The notes under the pieces: generated by a model
What the model was told of the DNA's origin: nothing
The model's database searches: none
The model's input: only the letters and a program-made list of their open reading frames with translations
Part shown: positions 26,604-35,918 of the stretch, piece after piece
Numbering within the stretch: position 1 is the first letter of the stretch
How the letters are laid out: every line of letters starts with the position of its first letter
Made by a program: the position numbers and the translations under genes
Source: Thalassospira australica
GTDB taxonomy: Bacteria > Pseudomonadota > Alphaproteobacteria > Rhodospirillales > Thalassospiraceae
Direction: 5' to 3'
NCBI RefSeq assembly: GCF_000763295.1
Contig: NZ_JRJE01000020.1
Span: 248,001-312,000, forward strand
DNA: 64,000 bases

Positions 26604-27709
26604 CCGCCCCTGTTTCCATTCGCAACGCCACCAAAACCTTTGGCGCCTTCACCGCCCTTGATGACGTCAGCCTTGAAATTTCGGCTGGTGAATTCATTGT
26701 CCTGTTAGGGCCATCGGGCTGTGGCAAAACCACCCTTTTATCGCTTTTGGGCGGTTTCCTGTCGCCAACCAGCGGCAGCATTGAAATTGCCGGACGCAAT
26801 ATGGCGGATGTCGCCCCTGCCAAACGTCCGACCACGACAATGTTTCAGGATTACGCCCTGTTTCCGCATATGACGCTCCGCGACAATGTCGCCTTTGGCC
26901 TTAAGATGCGCAAAGTTGCCAAGGCCAAGCGCCATGCCAAGGCCGAAGAACTTCTCGATATGGTCGGGCTCAAGACATCAGCCCACAAGAAACCACATGA
27001 ATTGTCTGGCGGTCAGCGCCAGCGTGTTGCTCTTGCCCGTGCGCTTGCGGTTGAACCCGACGTTTTGTTGCTTGATGAGCCGCTTGGGGCGCTTGATCTG
27101 AAACTGCGCCGCCAAATGCAGGACGAGCTTAAAGCCATTCAAAAACGCGTCGGCACCACATTCGTTCATGTCACCCACGATCAGGAAGAAGCCATGGCGA
27201 TTGCGGACCGGATTGTGGTGATGAATGCCGGCAAAATCGAAGATGTCGGCAGCCCGGAAAACATCTATATGCAGCCCAAATCGCTGTTTTCGGCGAGCTT
27301 CATGGGGGAAGTCAACTTCATCCCCGGCACGCTGGAGGCAAAATCCGACACCGCCCTGACCATCAAGACCGCCCTGGGCACGGTCGATATCCCCCCGTCT
27401 GATGACGCCCCCTTCAAACAGGGCACGTCTGTCACCCTTGCCATTCGCCCGGAACATTTCCGTGCGAGCACGGGGGCCGGTCCGCGCATCACACTGGGCA
27501 AAGCCAAGGTCGAAGACGGGTCATTCTTTGGCACGCATCACCGCGCGCATTTAAGCCCGCTTGATTATCCGAACATGACCATCACCGCACATATGCCTCA
27601 ATCGGCTGTGATCGAGCCGGGCGCATGGGTGGAACTGACCCTTGATCCAACCACGGTCGTTGTCCTGCCCGACCATCCCGCCAATACACCTGTCGGGAGT
27701 ACCGTGTAA
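26600..27709 (+). CDS. ABC transporter ATP-binding protein (PotA-like)
   Basis: A 369-residue ATPase. Walker A is 'LGPSGCGKTT' (about 37-46), the signature 'LSGGQRQRVALARAL', Walker B 'VLLLDEPLGALD', and the switch His is in 'VTHDQEEAM'. The C-terminal 120 residues form the TOBE/OB domain of the PotA/MalK group ('TLAIRPEHFRA'). It energises the uptake system encoded by the two upstream permeases. It overlaps the permease by 4 bp and the next gene by 1 bp (TAATG), so the operon continues. Confidence 0.95.
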   Translation: MTAPVSIRNATKTFGAFTALDDVSLEISAGEFIVLLGPSGCGKTTLLSLLGGFLSPTSGSIEIAGRNMADVAPAKRPTTTMFQDYALFPHMTLRDNVAFGLKMRKVAKAKRHAKAEELLDMVGLKTSAHKKPHELSGGQRQRVALARALAVEPDVLLLDEPLGALDLKLRRQMQDELKAIQKRVGTTFVHVTHDQEEAMAIADRIVVMNAGKIEDVGSPENIYMQPKSLFSASFMGEVNFIPGTLEAKSDTALTIKTALGTVDIPPSDDAPFKQGTSVTLAIRPEHFRASTGAGPRITLGKAKVEDGSFFGTHHRAHLSPLDYPNMTITAHMPQSAVIEPGAWVELTLDPTTVVVLPDHPANTPVGSTV

Positions 27710-28440
27710 TGACGATGGAACATGCCAAACCCGAAGACTGGTACAGCATAAAAACCGTGGGTGATGACGTTACCTATATCGGCGAGCCGTTTATCGAAGA
27801 ATTTTACCGTTGCAACATCTGGCATGTGCGCGGGCGCGATGGCGATATGCTGATTGATAGCGGCATGGGTGTTGTGTCCCTGACCGATTGGGTGCCCCTT
27901 GTCACCGAACGGGCGGTGCAGGCGGTTGCCAGTCACACCCATTTTGATCACATCGGTTGCCATCACGAATTCGAACACCGTGTTTGCCATCGTTGCGAAG
28001 CCGACCTTTTGGCTGCGCCGACCCGCAAAAACACGCTGGCCGATCCCTATGTCACCGACGAGATTTTTACAAAACTTCCCCCGCTTCCGTACTCATCGAC
28101 CACCTATGCGGTAAAGGCCGCACCGGCCACGCGCATTGTCGAAGATGGTGATGTGATTGATTTGGGTGATCGCCATTTTGAAGTTATTCACACACCGGGC
28201 CATTCGCCCGGCGGTATCGCACTTTGGGAAAAGGCGACCGGCATCCTGTTTTCCGGCGATATCGTGTATGACGGCCCCTTGATTGAAGACACCTATCATG
28301 CAAATGCAGCCGACTATGTGCGGTCCATGGAACGGCTTTATGATTTGCCGGTTCGGATCGTGCATGGCGGGCATTTTGCCAGTTACGACGGCCACCGCCA
28401 CCGCGAAATTATAAAGAACTGGCTGGAAAAGCGGACCTGA
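27709..28440 (+). CDS. Metallo-beta-lactamase-fold hydrolase
   Basis: A 243-residue cytosolic enzyme with the metal motif H76-x-H78-x-D80-H81 ('SHTHFDHIG'), then 'HTPGHSPGG', 'LFSGDIVYDG' and a final 'VHGGHF' histidine: the full set for a binuclear zinc/iron site. Glyoxalase-II-like esterases and other hydrolases share it. Its position inside an uptake operon, overlapping potA and followed by an aldehyde dehydrogenase, suggests it processes the imported compound or an intermediate. The exact reaction is unknown. Confidence 0.88.
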   Translation: MTMEHAKPEDWYSIKTVGDDVTYIGEPFIEEFYRCNIWHVRGRDGDMLIDSGMGVVSLTDWVPLVTERAVQAVASHTHFDHIGCHHEFEHRVCHRCEADLLAAPTRKNTLADPYVTDEIFTKLPPLPYSSTTYAVKAAPATRIVEDGDVIDLGDRHFEVIHTPGHSPGGIALWEKATGILFSGDIVYDGPLIEDTYHANAADYVRSMERLYDLPVRIVHGGHFASYDGHRHREIIKNWLEKRT

Positions 28441-28508
28441 ATTACGCACCACCACTTCCCGATAAACACGTTCCAGCCCGACACCCCAAACGCTCAGGAA
28501 GCTTTCCC

Positions 28509-29933
28509 ATGGATAACGCAGGCAAATTTTACATCAACGGAAAATGGGTTGATCCGATTTCTTCGGAAAAGATGGATGTCATCAACCCGGCCACTGAAGA
28601 GGTCATCACGCAAATCACGCTGGCCTGCGAAGAGGACGTCGATCTTGCGGTTGTCTGCGCCAAGCGTGCCTTTGAAAATTACAGCCAGACCAGCATTGAG
28701 CAGCGCCTTGAATGGCTTGGAAATCTGCTTTCGATCTATACGCGCCGCTATAAGGAAGTTGCAGATACCATCACTGCGGAACTGGGCGCGCCGACGACCA
28801 TGTCCCATGAACAGCAGGCCGCTGCGGGTGTCGACCACCTTGAAGATTTCATCGTCGCGCTCAAAAAGCTCCAGGTCGAAGAAACGCTTTATAACGGCGA
28901 ACTTCTTCTGCGCGAACCCATTGGGGTGTGCGGCCTGATCACGCCGTGGAACTGGCCGATCAACCAGATCGTGCTCAAAGTTATTCCGGCGCTTGCCACG
29001 GGATGTACCTGTGTGCTGAAACCGTCTGAATTCACCCCGCTCAATGCCATGCTTTATGCCGAAATGATCGATGAGGCAGGCTTCCCGGCCGGTGCGTTTA
29101 ACCTTGTTCAGGGTGCAGGGCCGGTTGCCGGTTCAACCCTGTCGTGTCATCCCGACATCACCATGATGTCCTTTACCGGATCAACCCGTGCGGGCAAGGC
29201 GATTACCAAGGATGCCTCGGAAAACATCAAACGCGTAACACTTGAGCTGGGCGGAAAATCCCCCAACATCGTTTTTGATGATGTCGATGTCGAAGATCGC
29301 ATTGCCTGGAGCGTGAATGCCGTCTTCAACAATTCCGGCCAGACCTGCGATGCGCCAACCCGTATGCTGGTGCAGCGTTCGATCTATGACGATGCGCTTA
29401 AAATCGCCAAACGCGTTGGTGAAAATGCATCGGTCGGCGACCCGACCAAGGACGGCGATCACATCGGCCCGCTGGTCAGCCACATTCAGTATGACCGTGT
29501 GCAAACCCTTATTCAGGCGGGCATCGACGAAGGTGCAACCCTTCTTGCCGGTGGCACAGGAAAGCCCGATGGGACCAATGAAGGCTATTTTGTCAAACCG
29601 ACCATCTTTGCCGATGTGAACAACACGATGCGCATCGCCCGAGAGGAAATCTTTGGCCCGGTGGTTTCGATCATCCCGTTCGACACCGAAGAAGAAGCCA
29701 TCAAAATCGCCAACGACACGCCCTATGGTCTTGCCGCCTACGTCCAGACCCCAGACCCCGAAAAAGCCAACCGTGTTGCGCGCAAGCTCAAAGCGGGAAT
29801 GGTACTGCTGAATGGATCGTCCCCCCGCGCAGGCAGCCCGTTTGGCGGTTACAAACAATCGGGCAACGGACGCGAAGGCGGCCTGTTTGGGCTTGAGGAC
29901 TTCATGGAAATCAAGATGATCCACAAGCTTTGA
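28509..29933 (+). CDS. Aldehyde dehydrogenase (NAD(P)-dependent)
   Basis: A 474-residue enzyme of the ALDH superfamily. Asn148 ('TPWNWP'), general base Glu246 ('LELGGKSPN') and nucleophile Cys280 ('NNSGQTCDAPTR') are in place; the C-terminus ends 'SPFGGYKQSGNGREGG'. It oxidises an aldehyde to the acid in the cytosol. As the last gene of the polyamine-type transport operon it probably oxidises an aminoaldehyde or other aldehyde from the imported substrate (inference). It begins 68 bp after the hydrolase stop. Confidence 0.93.
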   Translation: MDNAGKFYINGKWVDPISSEKMDVINPATEEVITQITLACEEDVDLAVVCAKRAFENYSQTSIEQRLEWLGNLLSIYTRRYKEVADTITAELGAPTTMSHEQQAAAGVDHLEDFIVALKKLQVEETLYNGELLLREPIGVCGLITPWNWPINQIVLKVIPALATGCTCVLKPSEFTPLNAMLYAEMIDEAGFPAGAFNLVQGAGPVAGSTLSCHPDITMMSFTGSTRAGKAITKDASENIKRVTLELGGKSPNIVFDDVDVEDRIAWSVNAVFNNSGQTCDAPTRMLVQRSIYDDALKIAKRVGENASVGDPTKDGDHIGPLVSHIQYDRVQTLIQAGIDEGATLLAGGTGKPDGTNEGYFVKPTIFADVNNTMRIAREEIFGPVVSIIPFDTEEEAIKIANDTPYGLAAYVQTPDPEKANRVARKLKAGMVLLNGSSPRAGSPFGGYKQSGNGREGGLFGLEDFMEIKMIHKL

Positions 29934-30113
29934 TTTTTAGATCCCGGGTCCGGGTACTGTCAAAGATGGTGCCCGGAATCTTTTGCGCGGATCACCCGAT
30001 ACATCTGGCACAAAAAAACTATCCGTTTGCGCGAAATCCCCCAATTTCGAATAGTTTACCTTTTCCTTTCAGATACTTAAGAATTGTATCAGACGTGAGG
30101 AAAGGGACACTCA

Positions 30114-30830
30114 ATGATCAAAAACATCGTCGCTCTTGTCGCATTAGCGATGCTTGCTGGTTGCGTGACCGCAGCCACACAATTCGAACAAGATTTTTCT
30201 GTTGGACAAATGGTATCGGGCAAAATTGTCGTCCCTCAGGGAGACATCCTTTTACCACCGGGTGACTGGACAATTGTTGGAACGTCTATCTCGCACAACA
30301 ATCACTATCAGTCATTTGGCCACACGGCACTTGCGCGCATTGAAGATGACGGCAATCTGAACGGTCTGGTTTTTGTGATGACCGCATTGGAAACGCCGCT
30401 GGGCTTTTCATTCTACTCATCTTCCCACTGCACCCCTGACGACAGAGATATCTATTTTGAAGAAATTGCCGATCAGCATATGGGCAAACAGCTTTGCTTC
30501 TTTATCGACAATTGGTCCATGTGGCCCGATGGCGAGCAAGAGGGCGTATATCTTCAAGCGCATAACTATTTCATATCGCATGGGATTGAACGTCCCGACA
30601 GCATGTTGTTCTCTGTTCATCGAGTAGTGCGTCGCAACAAACTTATGATTGCGGAATACGGCTTCGATTTTCGCGAACCAGTTCCCGTCGCAATTCCTGA
30701 CTACACACCGAAAGACACCTCGGTGACGAAGGAACTGTTCAACAATCCGCGATGGCAAAAGAACCTCGACAATGTGATCGCATGGTCACGCGAAAACCAT
30801 CAAAGGATCGCAAGTGAATTTCTTGATTAA
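30114..30830 (+). CDS. Lipoprotein of unknown function
   Basis: A 238-residue protein with a lipobox 'LAMLAGC' (Cys16), hence anchored in a membrane facing the periplasm. The mature part begins with a beta-rich segment ('GDILLPPGDWTIVGTSI') and has two cysteines (in 'SSSHC' and 'KQLCFF') that could pair. I do not recognise a family beyond similarity to hypothetical lipoproteins. It is monocistronic, with a strong terminator at 30842-30871. Confidence 0.75.
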   Translation: MIKNIVALVALAMLAGCVTAATQFEQDFSVGQMVSGKIVVPQGDILLPPGDWTIVGTSISHNNHYQSFGHTALARIEDDGNLNGLVFVMTALETPLGFSFYSSSHCTPDDRDIYFEEIADQHMGKQLCFFIDNWSMWPDGEQEGVYLQAHNYFISHGIERPDSMLFSVHRVVRRNKLMIAEYGFDFREPVPVAIPDYTPKDTSVTKELFNNPRWQKNLDNVIAWSRENHQRIASEFLD

Positions 30831-30841
30831 CTGATCACTGT

Positions 30842-30871
30842 AAAAGTCCCCTTTTGAAAGGGGACTTTTTT
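30842..30871 (+). terminator. Rho-independent terminator of the lipoprotein gene
   Basis: Arms AAAGTCCCC/GGGGACTTT, loop TTTTGAAA, then more T, 12 bp after the stop. Confidence 0.9.
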
Positions 30872-31015
30872 GTGCCTTGGCATAGCGTGCCCCAGCACAT
30901 CGCTGCCCCATATGAAACAGGGCTGGTAATGATTTCCGGCGGCATTATAATCCCATCGTTAATCGATAAATCTAGGGCCTGAACAACAGACCCAGTATGG
31001 ATTGGGAGACCACCT

Positions 31016-31858
31016 ATGAATGCAATGTCCTTTTCCGACATGGGGCTTGCAGCCTTGAAAAGGCGACAGTTTGACGCAGCCATTAACATGCTGCGTCAGG
31101 CACTTGGCGAAGATATGGATAATCTTGCCGCACGCTTTGGTTTGGCACGGGCCCTTCACGAAAAAGGTTCGATTGTCGAAGCACTTGGCGAATACCGCAC
31201 GGTGCTGCAATCTGATGGGGGCCACGAAGAATGCCTGCATCACATTGCACGCGCCCTGCTGCAAAATGGCGATGCACGTAGCGCCCTGAACCATGTTGAT
31301 ATCCTGCTCCGTAGCACGCCAACCAATCCGGACTTCCTGACCCTGCGTGGTCAGGCATTGATTGCGCTTGAACGTCATGATGCCGCACTTTCGGCCCTTC
31401 AATCGGCAGCCCATCACAATCCGGGGTCGGAAACCATCCATCGCCTGATCGCCAAATGCCATCGCACCCATGAGGATTTCGAAAGCGAACGGCGTGCGGT
31501 CGAACAACTGCTTCGCATCAACCCGTCATCGCTGAGCGCATCCAACGATCTTGGTGTCATCAATCTGCGTGAAGGCCATCTGATCGCAGCATTCGAGGCG
31601 TTTGAACAAATCCTTTCTCAAGATGCCACTCACCCGCAGGCAACCCTGAACCGCGCCATTGCCCTGACCGTCATGGGCGGGATGGATCATGACGCGATCT
31701 GGAACCGCGTGATGGTAGTCAGTGGCGAAATGGATGACATCGAAGATATCCGCGCCCTTGCCAATGATCTTGCGAAACGGCCCGACAATGCCCGTAAAAA
31801 CACCCCCGAAGCCGAGGTCCTGATCGCCAAGGCCGCCATCGAAGAGATCGATATTTGA
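31016..31858 (+). CDS. TPR protein
   Basis: A 280-residue cytosolic protein without a signal peptide, made of about six tetratricopeptide units: for example 'LAARFGLARALHEKGSIVEAL', 'LTLRGQALIALERHDAALSAL' and 'SASNDLGVINLREGHLIAAFE'. These form a helical scaffold for protein-protein contact. GGGAG precedes the ATG. Its partner is unknown and neighbours give no clue. Confidence 0.85.
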   Translation: MNAMSFSDMGLAALKRRQFDAAINMLRQALGEDMDNLAARFGLARALHEKGSIVEALGEYRTVLQSDGGHEECLHHIARALLQNGDARSALNHVDILLRSTPTNPDFLTLRGQALIALERHDAALSALQSAAHHNPGSETIHRLIAKCHRTHEDFESERRAVEQLLRINPSSLSASNDLGVINLREGHLIAAFEAFEQILSQDATHPQATLNRAIALTVMGGMDHDAIWNRVMVVSGEMDDIEDIRALANDLAKRPDNARKNTPEAEVLIAKAAIEEIDI

Positions 31859-32009
31859 CCTGATCTGTTGGCTTTTCACTGACGGTCCTGCCGCTCAACC
31901 AAGCCGGGCAGGAACCAGATGCCATGATCGGCGTTTAATTATATGATGTCCGTGCGTTTTCCCGATCCGGATCGCGCAACACTATTTGGCCCGAAAGGGG
32001 TTTTGCATC

Positions 32010-33344
32010 ATGGTTCAACGCCTGATCCGCATCTGGGAATTTCTGGCCTACAGCCTTTGGGTATCGCCGTTGCTGTTTGCATTGGGCGGGGCTACTGTTG
32101 CCATCGGGGCCATGACCCTTCCACAAGATGCCTTGCACGATATCCTGCCGGGCTTTGGCGACATCGAAACAGTTCGAAGCCTGCTTCAAACCTTGCTCGC
32201 GACGCTTGTCACCATGACGACCTTTGCCCTGTCGATCACGATGGTGGTGCTGACCCTTGCGGCCGGGTCCCTTGGTCCGCGCATGATCCGAAATTTTATG
32301 GGCGACAGCAAAACCCAGAATGCGCTTGGTATTTTTGTCGGCAGCATTCTGTTTCTGATCACGTCCCTTGTGATGATGGGAAGCACCCCCAAAACCGCAA
32401 TGATCCCAAATCTTTCTACGGCCCTGGGGATCGCGCTGTTCGTCATCAGCGTTTTTGTCCTGATTCTGTTTGTCCATCATCTTGGCCGATCCATCGTCGC
32501 GGACGAGGTCATTCAGCGGATCGGCAAAAACCTTGAAGAAACCATTCAATCAGTTTGCGCAACCCTTGCCGATCCGATCAAGGCTGCCCAAAAGGCCCAA
32601 ACCGCCCTGCCCGACCCGCAAGGCATCTCCAAAGATCAGGCCATCTCCATCAGCGCATCGGGCTATGTGCAAGGCATTGATTATGAAAAGATATGCGAGG
32701 TTGCGGCAAAGACCGACACCCGCGTCTCGCTGGTCGTCCGGGCCGGGCAGCATGTGTTGGCAGGCGATATCATCGGGCAGATAGATCCGCTTGAAAAAGG
32801 TGGCTCTGGCAATAATATCGACCAATGCCATGCAGATATCCTTGAGGCGATCATGATCGGATCGCATCGAACCGCGATGCTTGATGTCGAGTTCGCCCTG
32901 CGCCAGCTGGTCGAGGTCGCCTTGCGCGCCCTGTCACCGGGCATCAATGACCCGTTTACTGCGATTGCTGCGGTTTATCGCCTTGGCCGTGCCCTTCCGC
33001 ATGCCATGCAATTCGGCTACCCGGTTGGCATCTGGCATGATGATCAGCATGAAGTCCGGTTAAAAGCACTGCTGTCAGACTTCGAAGGAATGCTTGGGGC
33101 GGCCTATGATCAGATCAGACAGGCGGCCGCTACAAAGCCCGACGTTCTCTTGCCGATGGCAGAAGTTCTTGAAAGCCTGATGCGTCAGGCACAATCCGAA
33201 ACCCAGCGTGATGCCTTGCGCGCCCATGCCCGCATGATCGCAAGCACCGCCAAACGCAACATCCCCGAAGAAAATGACCGCGAAGCCGTGGTTAGCGCCG
33301 CCACCCGCGTTTTGCATCATCAGGACCCTGAACCAAAATCCTGA
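32010..33344 (+). CDS. DUF2254 inner-membrane protein
   Basis: A 444-residue protein. Four hydrophobic helices lie in the first 165 residues (about 14-35, 60-85, 103-125, 135-157; for example 'TFALSITMVVLTLAAGS'), followed by a long soluble region with 'GYVQGIDYEKICEVAAKTD' and the highly typical 'ALRALSPGINDPFTAIAAV'. This is the DUF2254 layout; the function is unknown. ATG at 32010 has AAGGGG about 9 nt upstream and is preferred to an upstream TTG. Confidence 0.88.
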   Translation: MVQRLIRIWEFLAYSLWVSPLLFALGGATVAIGAMTLPQDALHDILPGFGDIETVRSLLQTLLATLVTMTTFALSITMVVLTLAAGSLGPRMIRNFMGDSKTQNALGIFVGSILFLITSLVMMGSTPKTAMIPNLSTALGIALFVISVFVLILFVHHLGRSIVADEVIQRIGKNLEETIQSVCATLADPIKAAQKAQTALPDPQGISKDQAISISASGYVQGIDYEKICEVAAKTDTRVSLVVRAGQHVLAGDIIGQIDPLEKGGSGNNIDQCHADILEAIMIGSHRTAMLDVEFALRQLVEVALRALSPGINDPFTAIAAVYRLGRALPHAMQFGYPVGIWHDDQHEVRLKALLSDFEGMLGAAYDQIRQAAATKPDVLLPMAEVLESLMRQAQSETQRDALRAHARMIASTAKRNIPEENDREAVVSAATRVLHHQDPEPKS

Positions 33345-33370
33345 ATGCGAAAAACGCATCAACCGCAAGA

Positions 33371-34336
33371 ATGGTCAGGCAATCCTTTCCAATAGCGGGC
33401 ACAGTCATGCCATCAAATCAGCCCCACGCCCGCCCGAAAGCGATGCCAATGACCAACCGCCCGCAAGATCCCCTGCTAGCCCGATTTTCCCGTGTCATCG
33501 CCCATATTGATGCCAACCCGAACAATCCGTTGGACTTGGCGGAACTGGCCGGAATTGCGGGTTATTCACCGTTTCATTTCCATCGCCAGTTCGCCGCCCT
33601 GTTTGACATTACCGCAACCCGATATGTCCGCCTGGTCCGGATGCGCCGTGCGGCGCACAGCCTGTTGTTTCGTAAAAGTACGTCGATCACGGACATCGCC
33701 TTTGATGCCGGGTTCGAAAATGCGGAATCCTTTTCGCGCGCCTTTCGCAAACTGCATGCTCAAAGCCCGTCCGACTTTCGCAGGCATCCCGATTGGGATG
33801 GATGGCAAACCCCATATGAAAAACTTAAGCGGGTTCGGAGAGATACCATGCCCATTGACGCAACCAGCACGATCACAATCATCGATTTTCCGGAAACCCG
33901 AACAGCCTGCATGGACCATATCGGCCCGCCTGGCCGGATTGGCGAAACCATTCAGCGTTTCATTGCCTGGCGCAAGATCCATCATTTGCACCCGTCAAAA
34001 CATGCGACCTTCAATATTCTCTGGTGCAATCCCGAAGACACCCCGCCAGATGCGTTTCGCATGGGTCTTGCTGTTGCCACCAACCAAAACCTGACAGATC
34101 AAGACCGCGAAACGGGACTGACCCGCATAACCTTGCCAGCCGGGCGCTATGCCAAGCTGCGTCATATCGGCAGTGATCAGACACTTGGCGACAGCGCGCT
34201 TGCACTCTATCGCGACTGGCTGCCGCAAAGCGGCGAAACGCCAGGTGACTTCCCGTTGGTTTTCCAGCGGATCGCATTTTACCCCGATGTTGCCGAGCAT
34301 GAGGCGATCACGGATATCCTGTTGCCGCTCGCCTGA
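33371..34336 (+). CDS. AraC-type regulator with GyrI-like effector domain
   Basis: Up to 321 residues. The AraC double helix-turn-helix is N-terminal (about 40-140; 'LDLAELAGIAGYSPFHFHRQF' and 'SITDIAFDAGFENAESFSRAF'). A GyrI/SbmC-like small-molecule-binding domain is C-terminal (165-321; 'RTACMDHIGPPGRIGETIQRF', 'AGRYAKLRHIGSDQ'). This Rob/BmrR-like layout suits a sensor of amphipathic drugs. The first ATG is taken, but two in-frame ATGs within the first 30 codons are also possible. It begins 27 bp after the DUF2254 stop. Confidence 0.87.
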   Translation: MVRQSFPIAGTVMPSNQPHARPKAMPMTNRPQDPLLARFSRVIAHIDANPNNPLDLAELAGIAGYSPFHFHRQFAALFDITATRYVRLVRMRRAAHSLLFRKSTSITDIAFDAGFENAESFSRAFRKLHAQSPSDFRRHPDWDGWQTPYEKLKRVRRDTMPIDATSTITIIDFPETRTACMDHIGPPGRIGETIQRFIAWRKIHHLHPSKHATFNILWCNPEDTPPDAFRMGLAVATNQNLTDQDRETGLTRITLPAGRYAKLRHIGSDQTLGDSALALYRDWLPQSGETPGDFPLVFQRIAFYPDVAEHEAITDILLPLA

Positions 34337-34357
34337 TCATCAATCCTCAGACAAAAG

Positions 34358-34393
34358 AAAAGGGCCCCAACCGGGCCCCTTAAATCCATCAGA
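34358..34393. repeat. Left copy of duplicated terminator region (also terminator of the PD-(D/E)XK gene)
   Basis: AAAAGGGCCCC, a 4-nt loop, then GGGCCCC and TTAAATCCATCAGA. The right copy at 35864-35900 shares the first 11 bp exactly and 12 of 14 in the tail. On the minus strand the hairpin precedes a T run and ends the 34405-35760 gene; it may also stop the convergent AraC-GyrI transcript. Confidence 0.7.
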
Positions 34394-34404
34394 TCTTTGA
34401 ACGC

Positions 34405-35760
34405 CTAGCTATCCAAGGCCATCTCTTCGGCTTCTTCTTCAAGTGCATCGACACTCACATCACTTGAACCATCGCGCTTAGACTTAATCTTCGGAGGAGA
34501 CTTTCTCCAAGCGACTAGGTTCTGGCCAACCTCTTGATAAAATTCAGGAACAATCTGTTCTAGCAGCGCAATGAAGTTGGTCTGCTGGGTGAATTTGGCA
34601 CCGAGTCTCCGTGACAGAAGGATATGGAACCCAAGGACTTGCATTCCCTCTTTACCCGTTTCGGAAATAGCTACGTCTTCCCGAAGATCGTCTAACGGAT
34701 ACAGGGTGGGCTCACTACTTCCAGGCCACATCAACCGAATATGAATGTCCGGGGTTTTTACTGTTTTCAACTGTCTAAGCAACCAGTTGACTCGCGCCTT
34801 CGTAGATTTTTTGTCCTCTGGTGCTCTCAGGAACATCTCAACCGAGATAGTGCGTGTCATCAGGTTCGCATAAATCTCCACCGGAGACGCTGCATCCGGA
34901 ACAATCAGAGTAGCGCCAAGGCGCTTTGTTTCTCTCAGACTTGCGAATTCTTCCTTAAGTCTCAAATTGGGGTCATCCAGATGCTTTCGATGTAGCTTTT
35001 CTCGCACCAAAGCCTCGGTTTTGCGGGTCAAAATCAAGGAAAGGTCGCGAGTTTCTTGGTGCCAAGCTTCGAGAACTGCGAGCGCCGCTTCAGATTTGGC
35101 CGGAATCGCCTCTGATGCAGACACCAGCTTGTTTAACTCAGTCCACTCCGGCGGCATTCGATCGAAGCCTTTGATCCCGGTGCTTTCATGGGTCAAAAAA
35201 CGCTTTAACTCATTTAGTAGATAAAGCTGATCGGGATCGGCAATCTGTTCATTGCTGATCAAGAGGTCTGCTGTCGTAAGAATAAACATCCAGGACCAAT
35301 GGTAGACCGGAATTTTTGAACGACTTTTCCTGACCGAGTGTAACGGGTGGTTTTCTGGCCGAGTTGTGAATTGATTGGAAATTGTTATTACACAATCCAA
35401 GCCATGCAGTTTCGCCAAGTTGCGATATCGATCCACTTGATCGTCATCAAGCAAGTTTGACCCCACCTTTGTCTCGATAAGAGCACGCCATTCACGCTTG
35501 CCGGTCCGCACAATCAATAAACCATCAGGCCTATCTTTTGACGCGGCCTTATCGCCAGCGAAAACGATCTCTGTAAAGGCCTCAACCGACGCCGTTTTAC
35601 CAACGCGCAGATTGACAGACTTCAAAAGACTTTGCCCGAACTCATATATGCTGGTCAGGCAACTGAGGACAATGGCAGTCGTTCTTCCCTCTTTGGAAGT
35701 AGTAGCGAGTACAGGAAACAGACGAGCAGCTTCACCTTGCGATAAATAATCCGGCTTCAT
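34405..35760 (-). CDS. Probable PD-(D/E)XK nuclease-fold protein
   Basis: A 451-residue cytosolic protein. A nuclease-like core is visible: D79 in 'RPDGLLIV', E96-x-K98 in 'ALIETKVGS' and a downstream Q108-x3-Y112, the order expected of PD-(D/E)XK enzymes. The remaining 320 residues are helical, with a charged acidic C-terminal tail ('DALEEEAEEMALDS'). The ATG at 35760 follows GGGGGG by about 5 nt and excludes 15 upstream codons. Codon use and AT content are visibly different from neighbours, and the gene lies between two copies of the alaS terminator region, both signs of acquisition. Defence or DNA-repair nuclease are both possible; no methylase or partner is adjacent. Confidence 0.7.
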   Translation of the reverse strand: MKPDYLSQGEAARLFPVLATTSKEGRTTAIVLSCLTSIYEFGQSLLKSVNLRVGKTASVEAFTEIVFAGDKAASKDRPDGLLIVRTGKREWRALIETKVGSNLLDDDQVDRYRNLAKLHGLDCVITISNQFTTRPENHPLHSVRKSRSKIPVYHWSWMFILTTADLLISNEQIADPDQLYLLNELKRFLTHESTGIKGFDRMPPEWTELNKLVSASEAIPAKSEAALAVLEAWHQETRDLSLILTRKTEALVREKLHRKHLDDPNLRLKEEFASLRETKRLGATLIVPDAASPVEIYANLMTRTISVEMFLRAPEDKKSTKARVNWLLRQLKTVKTPDIHIRLMWPGSSEPTLYPLDDLREDVAISETGKEGMQVLGFHILLSRRLGAKFTQQTNFIALLEQIVPEFYQEVGQNLVAWRKSPPKIKSKRDGSSDVSVDALEEEAEEMALDS

Positions 35761-35863
35761 TTTTACCCCCCTTTTACCACAACCAAAGGTTATATCTCGC
35801 CGCACCTAACATGCAACCCAAAGATACATTTCAAGCGAGGATATATTCCAGACTTGCAAAGCA

Positions 35864-35900
35864 AAAAGGGCCCCGGTTGGGGCCCTTTTAATTCATCAGA
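35864..35900. repeat. Right copy of duplicated terminator region; terminator of alaS
   Basis: AAAAGGGCCCC-GGTT-GGGGCCC-TTTT followed by AATTCATCAGA. On the minus strand it ends alaS with a T run 18 bp after the stop. It is paired with the copy at 34358-34393. Confidence 0.75.
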
Positions 35901-35918
35901 CTTTTGGCTGGTGATCGC

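Noticed and set aside
29181-29924. 247-codon minus-strand frame opposite the aldehyde dehydrogenase
   Set aside because: Shadow of the ALDH gene; the catalytic residues are on the plus strand.
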